Assembly: GCA_964474895.1 (NCBI GenBank)
Contig: CAYYUK010000003.1
Span: 1 to 57,675, forward strand
Direction: 5' to 3'
From: CAYFNK01 sp964474895
GTDB lineage: Archaea > Nanobdellota > Nanobdellia > SCGC-AAA011-G17 > PNOQ01
DNA: 57,675 nt
Positions 18,895-26,677 of this stretch are shown here, in pieces (position 1 is the first letter of the stretch; the number at the start of each line of letters is the position of its first letter). Position numbers and translations under genes: made by a program. A model generated the notes under the pieces. That model was not told the DNA's origin, searched no databases, and worked only from the letters and a program-made list of their open reading frames with translations.

Positions 18895-18935
18895 AAGAAC
18901 AAAATAAATTAAAGATTTAAAAAGTTATCTACAAG

Positions 18936-19496
18936 TCACAAAAGAGTGAAACCATAACAGGTACATCCTTGACATTTGGATCCGGACTCGCTAGCCCAAA
19001 TACCCCTTCCAGTATCATACCAAACCGTATTTTGATTTGGCACAGATTGATCACATTCTACATCACCATGGTGGAATCCCAACTCTTTACAATAATTATC
19101 ACACTGATTATATTTTATACCTTGTCCAGAAAAACCAAAACTATTAACTTCTGGATAAAAAATTCTCACACCATTTGGATAAATATCACAATCCAAGGCA
19201 CTCCCACGCGTAAGAATCCCAATTTCATTTAAGCTCTCTAAAAACACAGGTACATTCATTGGAGGACATGTATGTGGTGAATTAGGAACTGGATCCCCAC
19301 CACCCTCACCAACATCATCATAACAAACATCAGAAGGATCTGCAACCCTCGCTTCAGTACAAATAGTCTCCCAATTTTCAATCTCACTTAAGGAATGTCC
19401 TGGATTGGGCACAGTAGCCAAAACAACTAGACTTCCAACTAAAACTAGGAACAAACAAAAATATCCCAAATGCTTCTTTTCAATATTTATCTGCAA
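18936..19496 (-). CDS. Secreted or anchored cysteine-rich protein with GHS-SEI motif
   Basis: A 186-residue protein with one hydrophobic segment (about 10-29) followed at once by PNPGHSLSEIE, a motif seen at the N terminus of many exported proteins in small-genome archaea and Patescibacteria, often related to tail-fibre-like proteins. The rest has about ten cysteines, a proline/glycine linker (GEGGGDPVPNSP) and no catalytic motif. No ATG is available; the TTG at 19496 is the best start, with GGTGAT a few bases before it. A TTTAAA element about 41 bases upstream gives a short leader. Its promoter lies in a 23-base sequence repeated elsewhere in this region. Function unknown. Confidence 0.65.
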   Translation of the reverse strand: MQINIEKKHLGYFCLFLVLVGSLVVLATVPNPGHSLSEIENWETICTEARVADPSDVCYDDVGEGGGDPVPNSPHTCPPMNVPVFLESLNEIGILTRGSALDCDIYPNGVRIFYPEVNSFGFSGQGIKYNQCDNYCKELGFHHGDVECDQSVPNQNTVWYDTGRGIWASESGSKCQGCTCYGFTLL

Positions 19497-19611
19497 TCTA
19501 TCACCAGTTATCCCACAATATCAAACCACAGATATTTAAAGATTTCTAAAAAAATAGCAAACTATAAATAATAGACAATTTAGTATATAAACAGAAAAAT
19601 ACGGGGGGAAA

Positions 19612-20058
19612 ATGAAAAAAATATTGATTGGAATTATTGCTTTACTAATGTTTGGTGGATTAACAGTAGCCCAAGATCCAAGTGGAATAAGTTACTTAGA
19701 CTTCGAAGAAGAAGAAGATACTTCAAAGTGTGTGCCTGGTACAGATCCAACAAAATGTTTGGAAGAGCCACAACCACAAGAAGTAACAATAGAAAGACCT
19801 AAAAATTGTGATTTCGATGCAGAAAATTCAAGATGTAGATTATCTCTTTGGAAAGGAAAAAATAAGATAACAGTAAATGACGAAGAATATAATATTATTT
19901 ACAAATACAGATGGAACAAGGATATATTCTATTTGGGTAACTCTATGCATTCTTTAGAAAAGAATGGAGCATACCACAGTGGAGAGTTTCAAATAGATAA
20001 GAGAACATTTGAATTCAGGCAAGCAAGAGGTTGGGCTGTAATCAAAGAACTAAAATAA
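19612..20058 (+). CDS. Small secreted protein, duplicated (copy 1)
   Basis: A 148-residue protein with a signal peptide (residues 1-20, MKKILIGIIALLMFGGLTVA). It has an acidic linker with two cysteines (about 21-57) unique to this copy, then an 87-residue C-terminal domain identical to that of copy 2. That domain is basic and aromatic (CRLSLWKGKNKITVNDEEYN) and contains two cysteines at its start. No enzyme motif is visible; the domain looks like a small beta structure. A TATATAAA element is centred about 26 bases before the ATG, so the GGGGGG just before the start is probably not a ribosome site. A T-rich terminator follows. Function unknown. Confidence 0.75.
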   Translation: MKKILIGIIALLMFGGLTVAQDPSGISYLDFEEEEDTSKCVPGTDPTKCLEEPQPQEVTIERPKNCDFDAENSRCRLSLWKGKNKITVNDEEYNIIYKYRWNKDIFYLGNSMHSLEKNGAYHSGEFQIDKRTFEFRQARGWAVIKELK

Positions 20059-20063
20059 AAAAC

Positions 20064-20078
20064 TTTTTCTCTTTTTTT
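20064..20078 (+). terminator. T-rich terminator after copy 1
   Basis: The run cTTTTTcTcTTTTTTT begins six bases after the stop codon of the first duplicated gene. Archaeal polymerase commonly stops at such tracts without a hairpin. The same tract follows copy 2. Confidence 0.6.
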
Positions 20079-20106
20079 AATTATTTAATCTTAAACAAAT
20101 AGATTA

Positions 20107-20119
20107 CGCTCCGGAAGGG
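20107..20119 (-). pseudogene. tRNA-Arg(CCT) 3'-end fragment carried by the duplication
   Basis: These 13 bases equal the discriminator and last 12 bases of the intact tRNA-Arg(CCT) that follows copy 2. Sequence identity with the tRNA ends here, so this is a remnant produced when the unit was duplicated, not a working tRNA. Confidence 0.85.
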
Positions 20120-20263
20120 CATAACAAGTTTTGTTTAAAATCACATCAATTATTCATCACTAACGCAAAATATCAAACTACAGATATTTAAAGATTTCTA
20201 AAAAAATAGCAAACTATAAATAATAGACAATTTAGTATATAAACAGAAAAATACGGGGGGAAA

Positions 20264-20677
20264 ATGAAAAAAATATTGATTGGAATTATTGCTTTACTAA
20301 TGTTTGGTGGACTAGTCACAGCTTCTAATTCATATTGTCTATCGCAGTTTCCATGTGAACTGCCAGAGAAGCCAATAAATGAATTACCAGAACCACAAGA
20401 AGTAACAATAGAAAGACCTAAAAATTGTGATTTCGATGCAGAAAATTCAAGATGTAGATTATCTCTTTGGAAAGGAAAAAATAAGATAACAGTAAATGAC
20501 GAAGAATATAATATTATTTACAAATACAGATGGAACAAGGATATATTCTATTTGGGTAACTCTATGCATTCTTTAGAAAAGAATGGAGCATACCACAGTG
20601 GAGAGTTTCAAATAGATAAGAGAACATTTGAATTCAGGCAAGCAAGAGGTTGGGCTGTAATCAAAGAACTAAAATAA
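20264..20677 (+). CDS. Small secreted protein, duplicated (copy 2)
   Basis: A 137-residue paralogue of the preceding gene. It has the same signal peptide up to MFGG, then a different 25-residue linker with two cysteines (SYCLSQFPCELPEKP), then the identical 87-residue C-terminal domain with no nucleotide change. The same promoter sits 26 bases before the ATG and the same terminator follows. Perfect identity on both sides of an unrelated linker suggests recent duplication followed by replacement of the linker, or gene conversion of the flanks. Function unknown; possibly a secreted binding domain whose N-terminal tether varies. Confidence 0.75.
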   Translation: MKKILIGIIALLMFGGLVTASNSYCLSQFPCELPEKPINELPEPQEVTIERPKNCDFDAENSRCRLSLWKGKNKITVNDEEYNIIYKYRWNKDIFYLGNSMHSLEKNGAYHSGEFQIDKRTFEFRQARGWAVIKELK

Positions 20678-20682
20678 AAAAC

Positions 20683-20697
20683 TTTTTCTCTTTTTTT
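20683..20697 (+). terminator. T-rich terminator after copy 2
   Basis: The same T-rich tract as after copy 1, starting six bases past the stop and ending about 29 bases before the convergent tRNA-Arg gene. Confidence 0.6.
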
Positions 20698-20725
20698 AAT
20701 TATTTAATCTTAAACAAATAGATTA

Positions 20726-20800
20726 CGCTCCGGAAGGGATTTGAACCCTCGACCCCTTCCTTAGGAGGGAAGTGCTCTATCCAAGCTGAGCTACCGGAGC
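20726..20800 (-). tRNA. tRNA-Arg (anticodon CCT)
   Basis: The acceptor GCTCCGG pairs with CCGGAGC. The anticodon stem CTTCC/GGAAG encloses CTCCTAA (anticodon CCT, reading AGG). The T arm has TTCAAAT, and the discriminator is G. No intron, no encoded CCA. Its 3' end was copied by the neighbouring duplication. Confidence 0.96.
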
Positions 20801-20809
20801 AAAAAGAAA

Positions 20810-20881
20810 TGCGAGGGCCGGGACTTGAACCCGGGTCAGCTGGGTGGAAACCAGCTATACTAACCACTATACTACCCACGC
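20810..20881 (-). tRNA. tRNA-Gly (anticodon TCC)
   Basis: The anticodon stem GCTGG/CCAGC encloses TTTCCAC (anticodon TCC, reading GGA). The T arm is CCGGG-TTCAAGT-CCCGG and the discriminator is A. The acceptor GCGTGGG pairs with CCCTCGC except for a U4·U69 mismatch, which is unusual. It lies nine bases upstream of tRNA-Arg(CCT) and is probably co-transcribed with it. Confidence 0.94.
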
Positions 20882-20906
20882 ATACTTTCAAAGAAAAAAT
20901 CTTGTC

Positions 20907-21983
20907 TTATAAACCTTTTCGTTTCCTATCATAAACATAATAAGAAGTTATCAAAATCAAAGCAAAAACTATAGAAAAATAATCAAAAAAGGGAACATCT
21001 TCGTCAACATTTAAAAAGCAATATCCATAACTGGTATCAGTCCATATACAATTACTTACATCATCTAAACACAACAAAAGTCCATGCCCCTCACAATCAT
21101 TAATACTTAACTCATAATGATAAATTGTCTGTTCAAAATATCCATCAGAAAATCCACATTCAACACCATCTCCATTTCCTTCACAAACCAAACAATCCCC
21201 ACCAAGAGTATAAGTGCCCTCACAAAAACCCGGTTCGTCTGGTTCCTCTTGAGGATCATCACATTTACAAGTAGATAAATCACAAATTTCCACACCTACA
21301 CAAGCAGAATCATCAGACGCATCACATTCATCTTCAAACTCTTCTACAGAACAATAATCTACAGGATCTGGTACAAAACAAAAGTGACAAACCTGTGCAT
21401 TGCCACAATCAGTAGCATCCTCATAAATTGTCTCACTCTGTCCTGAAGAACAACCAGGATCATCACAAAAGGCATTTTCGTTTATATCAGTACAAAATAA
21501 ATCTTCTTCTTCCACAGATCCTTCTTCAAAACAAGCTAAGATAACGGGATAAAATCCACTCTGGGCAGTACAACTTTCAACATGAGAGTTCTCAACAGTA
21601 TTCAATCTAAGTACACAAAAAACATCAGCAGGAGACACCCCACTAAAAAAAGAACATTCATAATCACTTGAAAAGGTAAACGCACTGTCAGTTCCTTTAG
21701 AATAATATGCTACATGAGAATTATCATCAGAATAAACTTTTAGAGGACTAAACCCCTGACCAGATAAACTACTGTCACAACATAATTTGTAGTCACCATT
21801 ATCTTCAAATCCAACTTTGGAAACATGCGCATTTGTTTCATTAGAAAGCCAAAGAAATACACTGTAACCTGCTGGACAACTAGCATCATTGGTAACAACA
21901 CAATCATTAACACCACCAGTATCTCCACTAACAAACCCAGAAAATAATACTAAAATCACCCCAACCAAAAATAACTTTTTCAT
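20907..21983 (-). CDS. Cysteine-rich secreted protein with C-terminal membrane anchor
   Basis: A 358-residue protein with a signal peptide (about 1-20, ending FVSG), a large extracellular part with more than 30 cysteines, and one C-terminal helix (about 330-348) followed by DRKRKGL, which orients it with the C terminus inside. The cysteines fall in short C-x(4-12)-C runs without a recognised domain, and the acidic content is high. It resembles the cysteine-rich surface proteins common in Woesearchaeota-like genomes. A TTTAAA element is centred about 28 bases before the ATG, inside the end of the upstream PKD gene. Disulphide-stabilised envelope or adhesion function is inferred. Confidence 0.75.
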   Translation of the reverse strand: MKKLFLVGVILVLFSGFVSGDTGGVNDCVVTNDASCPAGYSVFLWLSNETNAHVSKVGFEDNGDYKLCCDSSLSGQGFSPLKVYSDDNSHVAYYSKGTDSAFTFSSDYECSFFSGVSPADVFCVLRLNTVENSHVESCTAQSGFYPVILACFEEGSVEEEDLFCTDINENAFCDDPGCSSGQSETIYEDATDCGNAQVCHFCFVPDPVDYCSVEEFEDECDASDDSACVGVEICDLSTCKCDDPQEEPDEPGFCEGTYTLGGDCLVCEGNGDGVECGFSDGYFEQTIYHYELSINDCEGHGLLLCLDDVSNCIWTDTSYGYCFLNVDEDVPFFDYFSIVFALILITSYYVYDRKRKGL

Positions 21984-22003
21984 TCAAAATAAATAACCAA
22001 ATT

Positions 22004-22026
22004 ACAGATATTTAAAGATTTCTAAA
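22004..22026. repeat. Third copy of a 23-base sequence spanning a stop codon and TATA box
   Basis: This 23-base sequence is identical to those at 19528-19550 and 20180-20202. Here it contains the stop codon of the PKD protein gene and the TATA box of the next minus-strand gene. In the other two places no gene ends there, so those copies look like scars derived from the end of a related gene. Confidence 0.8.
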
Positions 22027-24648
22027 TATCTCATCTATCTGAGAACCATTCCATCCTTTCTTAATCAAAGCAGTTCTAATTTCAATTCTAGTAAATCCCC
22101 TTCTAAATGCATGATTAATATAATTAGTCAAAACAACTTTATCCCTATCAGTCACAAACAATTTCTTTCTAAATAATTTAAAAGTAAGTTTGTTAGACAA
22201 AGACTGTAAATTTCCGGGACCTTTATACAACCAGAAATACAATAACCCAAATAATAAAATAGCTCCCAAAACAGTAAGCCATAGCACAGGAATCTTGCCA
22301 CCACAATCTTCAGCACAATAGTAAGAACTACTTTTATCACTCTCGTCTATACTTAACTTTGATATTTTAGTACATTTACCATCCCCACAGACACAATCAC
22401 TGGAAGATATACCATCTGTATGTTCAACATCAGAAAATACAACACTTTTTATTACTTCAAGTTCACTTGACTCAACTAGATAATTAATATCAACCGAACC
22501 ATAAACTGACCAATACAAATTACCATAACTAGTATCCTCACTAGCACCATTATAAAACATTTTTTCCAAATCATAATCTGATAAATATTCAACCAACACA
22601 TCATTACTGCCACCTGAAACAGTTACATCTTTATTCACTAAAATATAATCACCCCAACCATCAATAAAATCTATATTAAACAATTCAAATTTGGCATCAA
22701 CATTAACATTATCTCTATTGAATTCATAAATTTCACTCCGCTGTTCATTAGTTAAACTAGAAACCCCTGAATAGGGATCAACATCACTTGGCAAAGCAAG
22801 ATTATAATTTCCAACAGAAGTAGTATTTCTCAAATTAATATCTGCAGGAGTGTTCATTGCTATATCTCCCAATTCCGTAGCTATAACACCATAAACAGAA
22901 TTTCGATATGCTTCAGTCAAATCAGCATTATCTCTTATAGATGTAAAATTAGCTTCCAACCCATCGACAAGAGACGGAAGAATAACAAAGTCTACATCAA
23001 ACAAATCTAAAACAATTTGCTCGCTATCACTAACTGAATAAAAATTAACATCAGCTTCACTAAGACCATTTCTAATTTCAATTATTCTATTCTCAATATG
23101 TTCTTCAAAATCAACAATATAAATTGTTATAGAATCAGTCGCAGTAACATTGCCGGAATCCTTAATAGTCAACGTAATATTATATTCACCCTCAAAAGGA
23201 TAAAATTTGGTTGGGCTAACAGAACTAGAATTAGTACCATCCCCGAAATCCCAAAAATAACTATCTATGGTGCTATTGCCAGAAGCATTAGATTCGCTAC
23301 CATCAAAAAGAATATTTTGATTTTGTAAAAAATAAATAGAATCAATATTAATTATTGCATTTGGAGCTTCCCTAATTTCAAAAACTTCCAAGTCAGATTG
23401 CTCTCCAAACTCAATTTCAAAAGAACATTCATCAATAACAATATTTGGAACATCTAATCCAAAAACATCTAAGGGAATATTCAAACCATCTAAAACAACC
23501 ACATTACTACTTTCCACAACATCATAAAAGCTATGCCTAATGTTCCCACCATAATCACTCAAATTTAAATTGTCCATAATAAAATTCCCAAAAGAACTAA
23601 ATTCAGGATCCTCTCCTTCGGCATCCTCATCACCACCTACAACATTTCCAATGATTGGCCTAAAAGGAACCAAACAATTATCACTGTTCTCACACTCATA
23701 ATCATTAATAGCAGATACAAGAGAATCGCTCTTTATAGACACAGTTTGAGAAGGCAAATCTGTAGAAAAAATTTGCCCATTCAGAGTAATATAAAAATAT
23801 TCATCATCTTCGCCAGAAAAAACAGGAACTAAAAAATCATCATTTCCAGATGGATGTGATCTCAAACAAACTTCCACAGACACCAGATTACCATGATTGG
23901 AATTAAGCTCTTTAGTAACTTCACAGGATAAAAGAACCCAATCAGTGGATACATCCTCCCACCCATTGCCACTCAAAATGCAATCATCTCCGCCATCCAC
24001 GCCAGCACCAAGCCAACCTTCAACAGTTTCTCTCTTGGCATAAGCATTAACTTTAATATCAAAACTATCCAAAAATTCATTCACCTCAAAATCAAACCAA
24101 TTGCAGACCCCCCAATTTCCTAAGCGACGTTCATCAGGATTATTAGGCAAATTAATATTTTCAAATCCACCAGGATAAACCAAATTACCAAACCCATCTG
24201 ATGCACTAATATATTGCCAATCGGCAACACCATCATTACCAACATCAATAAAAAATGGACCTCCTTCCCCAGATAAATCAAACTCCAATTCATCAACAGA
24301 AGAAGAAAATCTAAACCCATAAAGCCCTTCTTCATCCAAAACTGAACGCTGATTTCCTTGAGAGTACATATACTCTAAACCACTAAAAAGGCCTGCATCA
24401 TTCAAAAGATCATATAACACATAATTCCAAGAACCATCTCCATCACCACAATCAACAAATGCCGCACCTATTTGCTCATGAACTGAAACTTCATCTCCCT
24501 CATCAGTATTTATAACTAAATTACCACCAATATCTTGACCTGCGCCATAAACAGTTCTATCTAAAGTTAAATCAATACCATTAACAGATGCACCAACTAT
24601 TCCAACAAACAAAAGAACTAAAATCCAAACTAAATAACCACCTCTCAT
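22012..24648 (-). CDS. PKD-domain surface protein with C-terminal anchor
   Basis: An 878-residue membrane-anchored surface protein. It has a signal peptide (about 2-20), a long beta-rich ectodomain with many N-x-S/T sites, and a PKD domain (about 445-510) with FDGSES, YFWDFGDGT and GEYNITLTI. A CVCGDGKC...CAEDCGG cysteine cluster (about 750-775) precedes a transmembrane helix (about 782-803). A cytoplasmic tail of about 70 residues ends with a short helical domain (GFTRIEIRTALIKKGWNGSQ) that recurs at the C termini of surface proteins in these archaea. The ATG at 24648 has a TATA element 26 bases upstream and is preferred to the TTG one codon earlier. PKD domains mediate protein or carbohydrate contacts; the ligand here is unknown. 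Confidence 0.82.
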   Translation of the reverse strand: MRGGYLVWILVLLFVGIVGASVNGIDLTLDRTVYGAGQDIGGNLVINTDEGDEVSVHEQIGAAFVDCGDGDGSWNYVLYDLLNDAGLFSGLEYMYSQGNQRSVLDEEGLYGFRFSSSVDELEFDLSGEGGPFFIDVGNDGVADWQYISASDGFGNLVYPGGFENINLPNNPDERRLGNWGVCNWFDFEVNEFLDSFDIKVNAYAKRETVEGWLGAGVDGGDDCILSGNGWEDVSTDWVLLSCEVTKELNSNHGNLVSVEVCLRSHPSGNDDFLVPVFSGEDDEYFYITLNGQIFSTDLPSQTVSIKSDSLVSAINDYECENSDNCLVPFRPIIGNVVGGDEDAEGEDPEFSSFGNFIMDNLNLSDYGGNIRHSFYDVVESSNVVVLDGLNIPLDVFGLDVPNIVIDECSFEIEFGEQSDLEVFEIREAPNAIINIDSIYFLQNQNILFDGSESNASGNSTIDSYFWDFGDGTNSSSVSPTKFYPFEGEYNITLTIKDSGNVTATDSITIYIVDFEEHIENRIIEIRNGLSEADVNFYSVSDSEQIVLDLFDVDFVILPSLVDGLEANFTSIRDNADLTEAYRNSVYGVIATELGDIAMNTPADINLRNTTSVGNYNLALPSDVDPYSGVSSLTNEQRSEIYEFNRDNVNVDAKFELFNIDFIDGWGDYILVNKDVTVSGGSNDVLVEYLSDYDLEKMFYNGASEDTSYGNLYWSVYGSVDINYLVESSELEVIKSVVFSDVEHTDGISSSDCVCGDGKCTKISKLSIDESDKSSSYYCAEDCGGKIPVLWLTVLGAILLFGLLYFWLYKGPGNLQSLSNKLTFKLFRKKLFVTDRDKVVLTNYINHAFRRGFTRIEIRTALIKKGWNGSQIDEIFRNL

Positions 24649-24684
24649 CAAAAGATATCTTAAAAATTTGTTATTTAAAACTTT

Positions 24685-25209
24685 CTAAAAAAGCTCGTCA
24701 TAAACACCCAAGTAACCTTTCAAAGCAAGAGTCCCCATATCAGAGATAATTTCAATTTCAATTTCTCCAGCATCAATACTATCTTTCATATCATCCCCAA
24801 GATTGTCACTCTCAATCAGATTTGCAATAACTATTTGCTCTCCAGAAATTCTAAGATCATATTCATCAGGGATTTCATCAACAACCTCTGAATCTGCATA
24901 ATTTTGGATTAAAGCAACTTCAGTATCAATATCAACCATATAAAACACAATAACTGCATCCCCACCACTGCTTTCGTGAATTTTGTAAGAACCAAATTCA
25001 TTAGAAAGATATACTATGTGTTCCTCAAAAATAATCTGTGTTCCAGGATTAGCCAACAAATAAGCAATATCAACTTCAGGTTTTGGAATATCTGGTTTAC
25101 TAATAAAAGCATTATTTATTTGAGTAAAATAAAAAATCATACCTCCAAAAATAATTAGTAAAACAAAAGCACTAACAGAGATTAATGTCCACTTCAAACC
25201 CTTTTTCAT
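24685..25209 (-). CDS. Membrane-anchored protein of unknown function
   Basis: A 174-residue protein with a short basic start (MKKGLKW), one transmembrane helix (about 8-30) and an acidic exterior domain with no cysteine. The domain alternates hydrophobic and acidic residues (DAVIVFYMVDIDTE, EIEIEIISDMG), suggesting a compact alpha/beta fold. It lies just upstream of the PKD protein gene on the same strand, and each has its own TATA-like box. No motif identifies a function. Confidence 0.68.
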   Translation of the reverse strand: MKKGLKWTLISVSAFVLLIIFGGMIFYFTQINNAFISKPDIPKPEVDIAYLLANPGTQIIFEEHIVYLSNEFGSYKIHESSGGDAVIVFYMVDIDTEVALIQNYADSEVVDEIPDEYDLRISGEQIVIANLIESDNLGDDMKDSIDAGEIEIEIISDMGTLALKGYLGVYDELF

Positions 25210-25244
25210 AAACCAAAAACAAAAGTAATCATATTTTAATCTTT

Positions 25245-25745
25245 CTACACAACTTTCTTTCCTTTTTTCTGTGGAACAATTTTCATCTTCCCTTTAAAAT
25301 CTTTACATAAAATTTCATTTCCAAAAATATCATACAAAACAATTCCAAGAGCAGCAACTTCTGAGTGTGGCTGCAAACCAACAGAAACATTATAATCGGC
25401 CAACTCATAAATTTCAGGAGGAACTTTTTCTCCACCAACAATAATTAATAAATCCCCACTAAGTTTAACGTCTCCCAAAACTTCACCATAAACAGTCAAA
25501 TGAACTACTTTGAACCCATCTTTTTTCTTCTTCTTAATAAAAGAACTAACACCAATAACATGTTCAATTTCAAAGTTCCCACCAAAATCATTAACAACTT
25601 TTTTCACAGAATTTTCCAAAGAACTATCTTTTTGCCCAGAATAATACAACTTAGAAGCACCAAAAGCCCTTGCAACCAATCCAACATGTGTGCTTATCCT
25701 TTTATCCCTAGCAATTCTATGTCCTAATCTCAAAACTTCTATCAT
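25245..25745 (-). CDS. trm56: tRNA (cytidine56-2'-O)-methyltransferase Trm56
   Basis: A 166-residue SPOUT-class methyltransferase found only in archaea, which methylates the ribose of C56 in the T loop of tRNA using S-adenosylmethionine. It opens with VLRLGHRIARDKRISTHVGL followed by ARAFGA, the family signature. The C-terminal part forms the SPOUT knot with LLIIVGGEKVPPEIYELADY and NVSVGLQPHSEVAALGIVLYD cut across two strands. Length matches the family. Its ATG lies 27.5 bases from a palindromic TATA box it shares with secF. Confidence 0.95.
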   Translation of the reverse strand: MIEVLRLGHRIARDKRISTHVGLVARAFGASKLYYSGQKDSSLENSVKKVVNDFGGNFEIEHVIGVSSFIKKKKKDGFKVVHLTVYGEVLGDVKLSGDLLIIVGGEKVPPEIYELADYNVSVGLQPHSEVAALGIVLYDIFGNEILCKDFKGKMKIVPQKKGKKVV

Positions 25746-25767
25746 AAAAATAGAACAAAAACAAAAC

Positions 25768-25777
25768 TATTTAAATA
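25768..25777. promoter_or_regulatory. Shared palindromic TATA box between trm56 and secF
   Basis: tatttaaata is its own reverse complement. Its centre is 27.5 bases from the trm56 ATG on the left and 26.5 from the secF ATG on the right, the spacing seen for leaderless genes throughout this window. No second box lies in the 53-base gap, so one element probably serves both directions. Confidence 0.7.
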
Positions 25778-25798
25778 CTATCGAAAATCAAGAAAACC

Positions 25799-26677
25799 AT
25801 GTCTTTAGAAACTCTCTACATAAAAAAATACAAAATATTATTGATAATACCACTTATAATTCTACTGGCAAGTCTATTCATTCTTGGATCACAAAATGCA
25901 AAATATGGGCATTTCATAGACAAAGACATTTCGTTAAAAGGAGGGGTAACATCAACAGTCTATTCAGAAAACATAGATATAGAAAGTTTAGAATCACAAT
26001 TCCAAGAACAATTTCCAGATTCAGATATATCAATTAGAGAACTAACAAGTATGACAAATTCGGAAAGAATTGGTGTTTTAATAGAGGCCTCCGATTTAAC
26101 AGCAGATCAGATAAGGCCATTTCTAAGAGATAATTTTGAAATAAATGAATTTTCATTAGAAGAAGTTGGACCAAATTTGGGACAAACATTCTTCAGAGAA
26201 CTTATGTTTGCTTTAGGATTTGCTTTGATCTTAATGGGTATTGTAGTTCTAATAACTTTCAGAAAACTAATACCTTCATTAGCAGTAATATTTTCAGCAA
26301 TTTTAGATTTAGTTGGAACACTGGCCATAATTAGTCTTATGGGAATAAAAATTTCATCAGCAGGGATAGCAGCATTTCTAATGGTTATAGGTTACTCAAT
26401 AGACACTGACATCTTGCTAACAACAAAAGTTCTAAGAAGCAAAATGGGAACACTTTTCGAAAGGATAAAATCTGCCTTCAAAACAGGAATAACTATGACC
26501 ATAACAACATTCATAGCCCTCTTGGTGGCATTCATGTTCACAAATTCAGCAACACTAAAGCAAATGTTCGGAATAATACTCATAGCACTAATAATCGATT
26601 TCATTTCAACATGGGTAATGAATACAAGTTTGCTTGTTTGGTACGTAAAGAAAAATGAAAATAAAGAGTCTACTTAA
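25799..26677 (+). CDS. secF: Protein export membrane protein SecF
   Basis: A 292-residue SecF with six likely membrane helices: one at the N terminus (about 12-30), a large exterior loop (about 31-130), then five. Conserved RND features include DISLKGGV in the first loop, a D-L-x-G-T motif in helix 4 (ILDLVGTLAI) and GYSIDTDILLTTKV. SecF pairs with SecD and uses the proton gradient to pull proteins through SecYE. The order secF before secD is typical of archaea. The next gene starts 23 bases before its stop. Confidence 0.95.
   Translation: MSLETLYIKKYKILLIIPLIILLASLFILGSQNAKYGHFIDKDISLKGGVTSTVYSENIDIESLESQFQEQFPDSDISIRELTSMTNSERIGVLIEASDLTADQIRPFLRDNFEINEFSLEEVGPNLGQTFFRELMFALGFALILMGIVVLITFRKLIPSLAVIFSAILDLVGTLAIISLMGIKISSAGIAAFLMVIGYSIDTDILLTTKVLRSKMGTLFERIKSAFKTGITMTITTFIALLVAFMFTNSATLKQMFGIILIALIIDFISTWVMNTSLLVWYVKKNENKEST

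Larger units (their letters stand above)
19518..20119 (+). repeat. Tandem duplication, copy 1
   Basis: The left copy of a mosaic tandem repeat. It holds a promoter, the first small secreted-protein gene, its T-rich terminator and 13 bases of the 3' end of tRNA-Arg(CCT). The promoter and signal-peptide part differs from copy 2 by one base in the first 140, and the last 341 bases match copy 2 exactly. The roughly 120 bases between them, encoding the mature N-terminal linker, do not match. Confidence 0.93.
20170..20738 (+). repeat. Tandem duplication, copy 2
   Basis: The right copy of the mosaic repeat, offset 652 bases at its start and 619 at its end because its variable linker is 33 bases shorter. 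It runs into the 3' end of an intact minus-strand tRNA-Arg(CCT). That indicates this copy occupies the original position and copy 1 the new one. Confidence 0.93.

Noticed and set aside
20107..20738. Direct repeat of a tRNA 3' end as the att sites of an integrated element.
   Set aside because: The repeat is only the end of a much longer duplication, the enclosed DNA holds one duplicated gene, and no integrase is present.
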